The notes under the pieces: model-generated
What the model saw: only the letters and a program-made list of their open reading frames with translations
What the model was told of the DNA's origin: nothing
Database searches by the model: none
DNA from: Candidatus Sulfopaludibacter sp. SbA4
GTDB taxonomy: Bacteria > Acidobacteriota > Terriglobia > Bryobacterales > Bryobacteraceae
NCBI GenBank assembly: GCA_900290305.1
Contig: OMOG01000756.1
Location: 1-34,887 of the forward strand
Length of the DNA: 34,887 nucleotides
Reading direction: 5' to 3'
Shown: positions 32,553-34,887 of the stretch, one piece after another
Layout: each line of letters starts with the position of its first letter
Numbering within the stretch: position 1 is the stretch's first letter
Made by a program: the position numbers and the translations under genes

Positions 32553-34393
32553 TCTGGGAGCCTTCGCGGGAATTCATCGAACAGACCAACGTCTGGCGGT
32601 TCATCGAGCGGCTCGGATTCTCGGACCGCGAAGCATTCCTGCGCTTTTCGCGCGAGGAGCCGGAGCGCTTCTGGGACGAGATGATGCGGGAAATGGGCGT
32701 GGAGTGGTTCGAGCCCTACCGGCAGGTGGTCGATGCGAGTCGTGGTCCGGAATGGGCGCAGTGGTTCCTGGGGGGCCGGATCAACATCGCGCACAATTGT
32801 CTCGACCGCTGGGCCGGCACGGATCGGATCGCCTGCATTTGGGAGGCGGAGAACGGCGACAGGCGCACGGTGACGTTCGCGCATTTGCGGAGCGAAGCCA
32901 ATCGCGTGGCCAACGGCCTCGGGGCGATGGGGCTCGACGCCGGCGACCGGGTGGCGTTGTGCATGCCGATGGTCCCGGAGATCCTCTCGATTCTGTACGG
33001 GTGCTTCAAGGCGGGGCTGACGGTGGTGCCGATATTCGCGGGCTTCGGCGCGGGTGCGATCGCGACGCGGTTGGCGGATTCCGGGGCGCGCGTGCTTTTC
33101 ACGGCGGACCACCTGGAGCGGCGCGGACGGAAACTTCCGCTGGCGGACAAGATGCCGCTGGCGGAGAAGATGCCGCGGGCGCTTGAGCGGACGATCGTTG
33201 TCGGCAGCGCGCCGCTGTTTGCGGAGCAGCCCGAGCGAGGGCCGACTGCTTCGCTGGAATCGGAGGCGCGGGCGTTCATCCTTTATACGTCGGGCACAAC
33301 CGGGAGGCCGAAGGGCACGGTCCACACGCATGCGGGGTGCCTCGCGCAGATGGGCAAGGAGATATGGCTGGGCTTCGACCATCGCGCGGACGACCGCTTT
33401 TTCTGGCTCTCGGATATCGGCTGGATGATGGGGCCATGGACGATTCTGGGCAATCACCTGTTCGGCGGCGCCATCTTTATGTATGATGGCGCGCCGGATT
33501 TTCCCGGGCCGATGCGTCTGTGGGAGACGATCGAGCGGCACGGCATCACGACGTTGGGGATCTCGCCGACCGCCATCCGGATGCTGAGCAAACAGGCGGG
33601 TGAGTTGCCGCCGATGGAATCGCTGCGCCTGTTGGGGTCGACCGGCGAGCCGTGGGACGAGGCATCGTGGCTTTGGTACTTCGAGCGCGTGGGCCGCGGG
33701 CGGTGCCCCATCATCAACATTTCGGGCGGGACCGAAATCGTGGGGAGCTTCCTGTTCCCGCTGCCCATTCAGGCGTTGAAGCCGTGTACGCTGGGCGGGC
33801 CGGCGCCGGGCATGGCGACCGAGGTGGTGGATGAGAACGGCACGCCGGTGCGCGGGCGGAAGGGCTACCTGGTGTGCACGAAGCCCGCGCCTTCGATGAC
33901 GCGCGGCATCTGGAACGATCCGGCGCGGTACATCGAGACCTACTGGTCGCGGTTCCCCCGGATGTGGTACCACGGCGACTGGGCCAGCGTGGACGAGGAC
34001 GGGCACTGGTTCCTTCACGGGCGCGCCGACGAATCGATGAACGTGGCGGGACGCATGGTGGGGCCGGCGGAAGTGGAAGAGGCGATGATGCAGCACGCGG
34101 GGGTGGCGGAGGCGGCGGTGATCGGGGTGCCGGACGAATTGAGGGGCGAAGCGATTGTGGGGTACGTGGTGGCGAAGCCGCGGGCGATGGTGGATCCGGC
34201 GGGGGTGTGCGCCACGGTGGTGGAGGTGCTGGGTCCCACGTTCCGGCCGCGCGAGGTGAGGGTGGTGGCGGAGTTGCCGAAGACGCAGAGCGGAAAGATC
34301 GTGCGGCGGTTGATGCGGCAGAAGTATTTGGGAGAGGAATTGGGGGACCTGTCGACGGTGGCGAATCCGGGGGCGTTGGAGGGGGAGTCGTGA
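32549..34393 (+). CDS. AMP-forming acyl-CoA synthetase, acetyl-CoA-synthetase-like
   Basis: 614 residues from the ATG in ATGA at 32549-32552. An ACS-type N-terminal region (FWDEMMREMGVEWFEPYR, WFLGGRINIAHNCLDRW) is followed by the AMP-binding core. P-loop YTSGTTGRPKGT lies at 246-257; then come ISGGTEIVGSF, YHGDWASVDEDGHWFLHGR and the hinge ADESMNVAGRMVGPAEVE. The catalytic Lys of the C-terminal domain is in TQSGKIVRRLMR (Lys583). All usual residues are present. It activates a carboxylic acid to an acyl-CoA in the cytoplasm; length and motifs suggest a short or medium acid rather than a fatty acid. As last gene of the operon it could take the acid released by the secreted hydrolase. Confidence 0.9.
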   Translation: MIWEPSREFIEQTNVWRFIERLGFSDREAFLRFSREEPERFWDEMMREMGVEWFEPYRQVVDASRGPEWAQWFLGGRINIAHNCLDRWAGTDRIACIWEAENGDRRTVTFAHLRSEANRVANGLGAMGLDAGDRVALCMPMVPEILSILYGCFKAGLTVVPIFAGFGAGAIATRLADSGARVLFTADHLERRGRKLPLADKMPLAEKMPRALERTIVVGSAPLFAEQPERGPTASLESEARAFILYTSGTTGRPKGTVHTHAGCLAQMGKEIWLGFDHRADDRFFWLSDIGWMMGPWTILGNHLFGGAIFMYDGAPDFPGPMRLWETIERHGITTLGISPTAIRMLSKQAGELPPMESLRLLGSTGEPWDEASWLWYFERVGRGRCPIINISGGTEIVGSFLFPLPIQALKPCTLGGPAPGMATEVVDENGTPVRGRKGYLVCTKPAPSMTRGIWNDPARYIETYWSRFPRMWYHGDWASVDEDGHWFLHGRADESMNVAGRMVGPAEVEEAMMQHAGVAEAAVIGVPDELRGEAIVGYVVAKPRAMVDPAGVCATVVEVLGPTFRPREVRVVAELPKTQSGKIVRRLMRQKYLGEELGDLSTVANPGALEGES

Positions 34394-34552
34394 GTTTCAC
34401 CCGTGTCTGCCACGGATGGCGGCGAATGCCTCGCCGGCCAGGGCGTCAACGTACTTCTCAATCGGTTCATGCGTTACCGGCGCAGAAACCTGGAGGCTCG
34501 AAGCGTGGCCGATTGAAAATCCGCCAGCTGGAGATTGGCCATTTGTTGTGGG
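34394..34552. other. Intergenic stretch before the terminal hairpin block
   Basis: No gene seen here or in the rest of the window end (34612-34887). A frame at 34620-34820 is crossed by hairpins and has no ribosome site. Confidence 0.4.
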
Positions 34553-34611
34553 GCAGGCTGGCAGCCTGCTGGCCGACTGGCAGTCGGCCCCGCCGGGCTT
34601 TTAGCCCGGCG
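34553..34611. repeat. Three tandem perfect hairpins with 3-nt loops
   Basis: GCAGGCT-GGC-AGCCTGC (34553-34569), GGCCGACT-GGC-AGTCGGCC (34571-34589) and CGCCGGGCT, loop TTT, with its exact complement (34591-34611). The units are separated by one base. A GTGGGG lead-in (34548 on) matches the - strand lead-in of the block at 24619-24659. Stems differ completely between units but all pair perfectly. Confidence 0.8.
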
Positions 34612-34785
34612 ACTGGAGTTTGGCCATTTTGTCGAGCCCGAGGTGGGACACTCCGTTGCACGGAGCGAGGCCATCGTTTTCTAAGGAACATGTCGCTAAG
34701 CCACTGAATATAGGTTTGTTAGCGACTTCGGAAATTTGGCGAATACCGGCCTGTTCCTTTACGTCTTGGCCCGCCCCGCGGGCAG

Positions 34786-34823
34786 CAGGCTTTTGTGGCC
34801 TGTCACCGCCGGGCTCTTAGCCC
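34786..34823. repeat. Degraded hairpin pair of the same family
   Basis: CAGGC (34786-34790) pairs with GCCTG (34798-34802) over a 7-nt loop. CGCCGGGCT-CTT-AGCCC (34807-34823) repeats the left arm of the third hairpin at 34591, but its right arm stops after AGCCC. Confidence 0.55.
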
Positions 34824-34847
34824 CAATACTGTTCACTTAAGCGTGGC

Positions 34848-34887
34848 GCAGGCTGTCAAGCCTGCTGAGCCGAGATTCATCTCGGCT
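34848..34887. repeat. Further tandem hairpins, cut by window end
   Basis: GCAGGCT-GTCA-AGCCTGC (34848-34865), then AGCCGAGA-TTCA-TCTCGGCT (34868-34887), which ends exactly at the window edge. Same head-to-tail plan as at 24619 and 34553. Confidence 0.7.

Noticed and set aside
32348-34096. A 582-codon antisense frame over the acyl-CoA synthetase
   Set aside because: No recognisable domain, while the sense strand carries every AMP-binding motif.
34553-34887. Hairpin blocks as a CRISPR array
   Set aside because: The repeats are palindromes of differing sequence with no unique spacers of constant length and no cas gene.

Overview
The window looks like chromosomal DNA of a soil-type Acidobacteriota, most likely the Bryobacterales/Solibacter group. 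This rests on family content, not on a marker gene. It is GC-rich and has two secreted proteins ending in the Solibacter-type C-terminal domain (TIGR03437), one of them with SBBP repeats. It also has a ToxR-like winged-helix/TPR regulator, a decayed ADOP/MacB-type permease, an alpha/beta hydrolase of the Abhydrolase_10 kind and a planctomycete-type c-heme domain. No rRNA, tRNA, CRISPR array or complete transposon was seen.

Layout. 1-54: terminal repeats of an IS21-like element cut by the window edge. 257-6510: secreted SBBP-repeat protein (-), dienelactone-hydrolase-like protein (+), membrane-bound winged-helix/TPR regulator (-). 6748-9452: a secreted TIGR03437 protein, an outer-membrane beta-barrel gene split by an in-frame TGA after its signal peptide, and a frameshifted permease remnant, so this stretch is decaying. 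9449-10448: a small zinc-ribbon protein and an unrecognised protein (both -). 10561-16432: three tandem paralogous polytopic membrane proteins resembling GT-C glycosyltransferases, joined by 4-base stop/start overlaps. 16377-17048: an unrecognised coiled-coil protein on the opposite strand. 17403-24316: two large secreted proteins, each ending in two copies of the same two-cysteine domain, on either side of a CE15 glucuronoyl-esterase-like enzyme. 24299-28783: small winged-helix-like protein, LysE exporter, M20 peptidase, an XRE/HigA-like regulator followed by a BrnA-like antitoxin with no visible toxin, and a nitrilase-superfamily amidase. 29120-34393: a tight operon of secreted alpha/beta hydrolase, beta-propeller, c-type cytochrome domain and acyl-CoA synthetase. 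34394-34887: non-coding, filled with short tandem hairpins.

How the genes may work together. The secreted esterase, BACON/PD40 and FG-GAP proteins suggest contact with or breakdown of plant polymer. The last operon could take an ester or lactone through hydrolysis, periplasmic redox chemistry and CoA activation. The three GT-C-like proteins probably form one envelope-glycan or glycolipid module. These are inferences from family and neighbourhood.

The most unusual signals are the three-paralogue membrane module with its shared YGEGPH motif, a family of abutting 3-nt-loop hairpins whose stems vary in a compensated way, a 64-bp palindromic element present twice in opposite orientation, the TGA-split barrel gene, and the toxin-less antitoxin pair.
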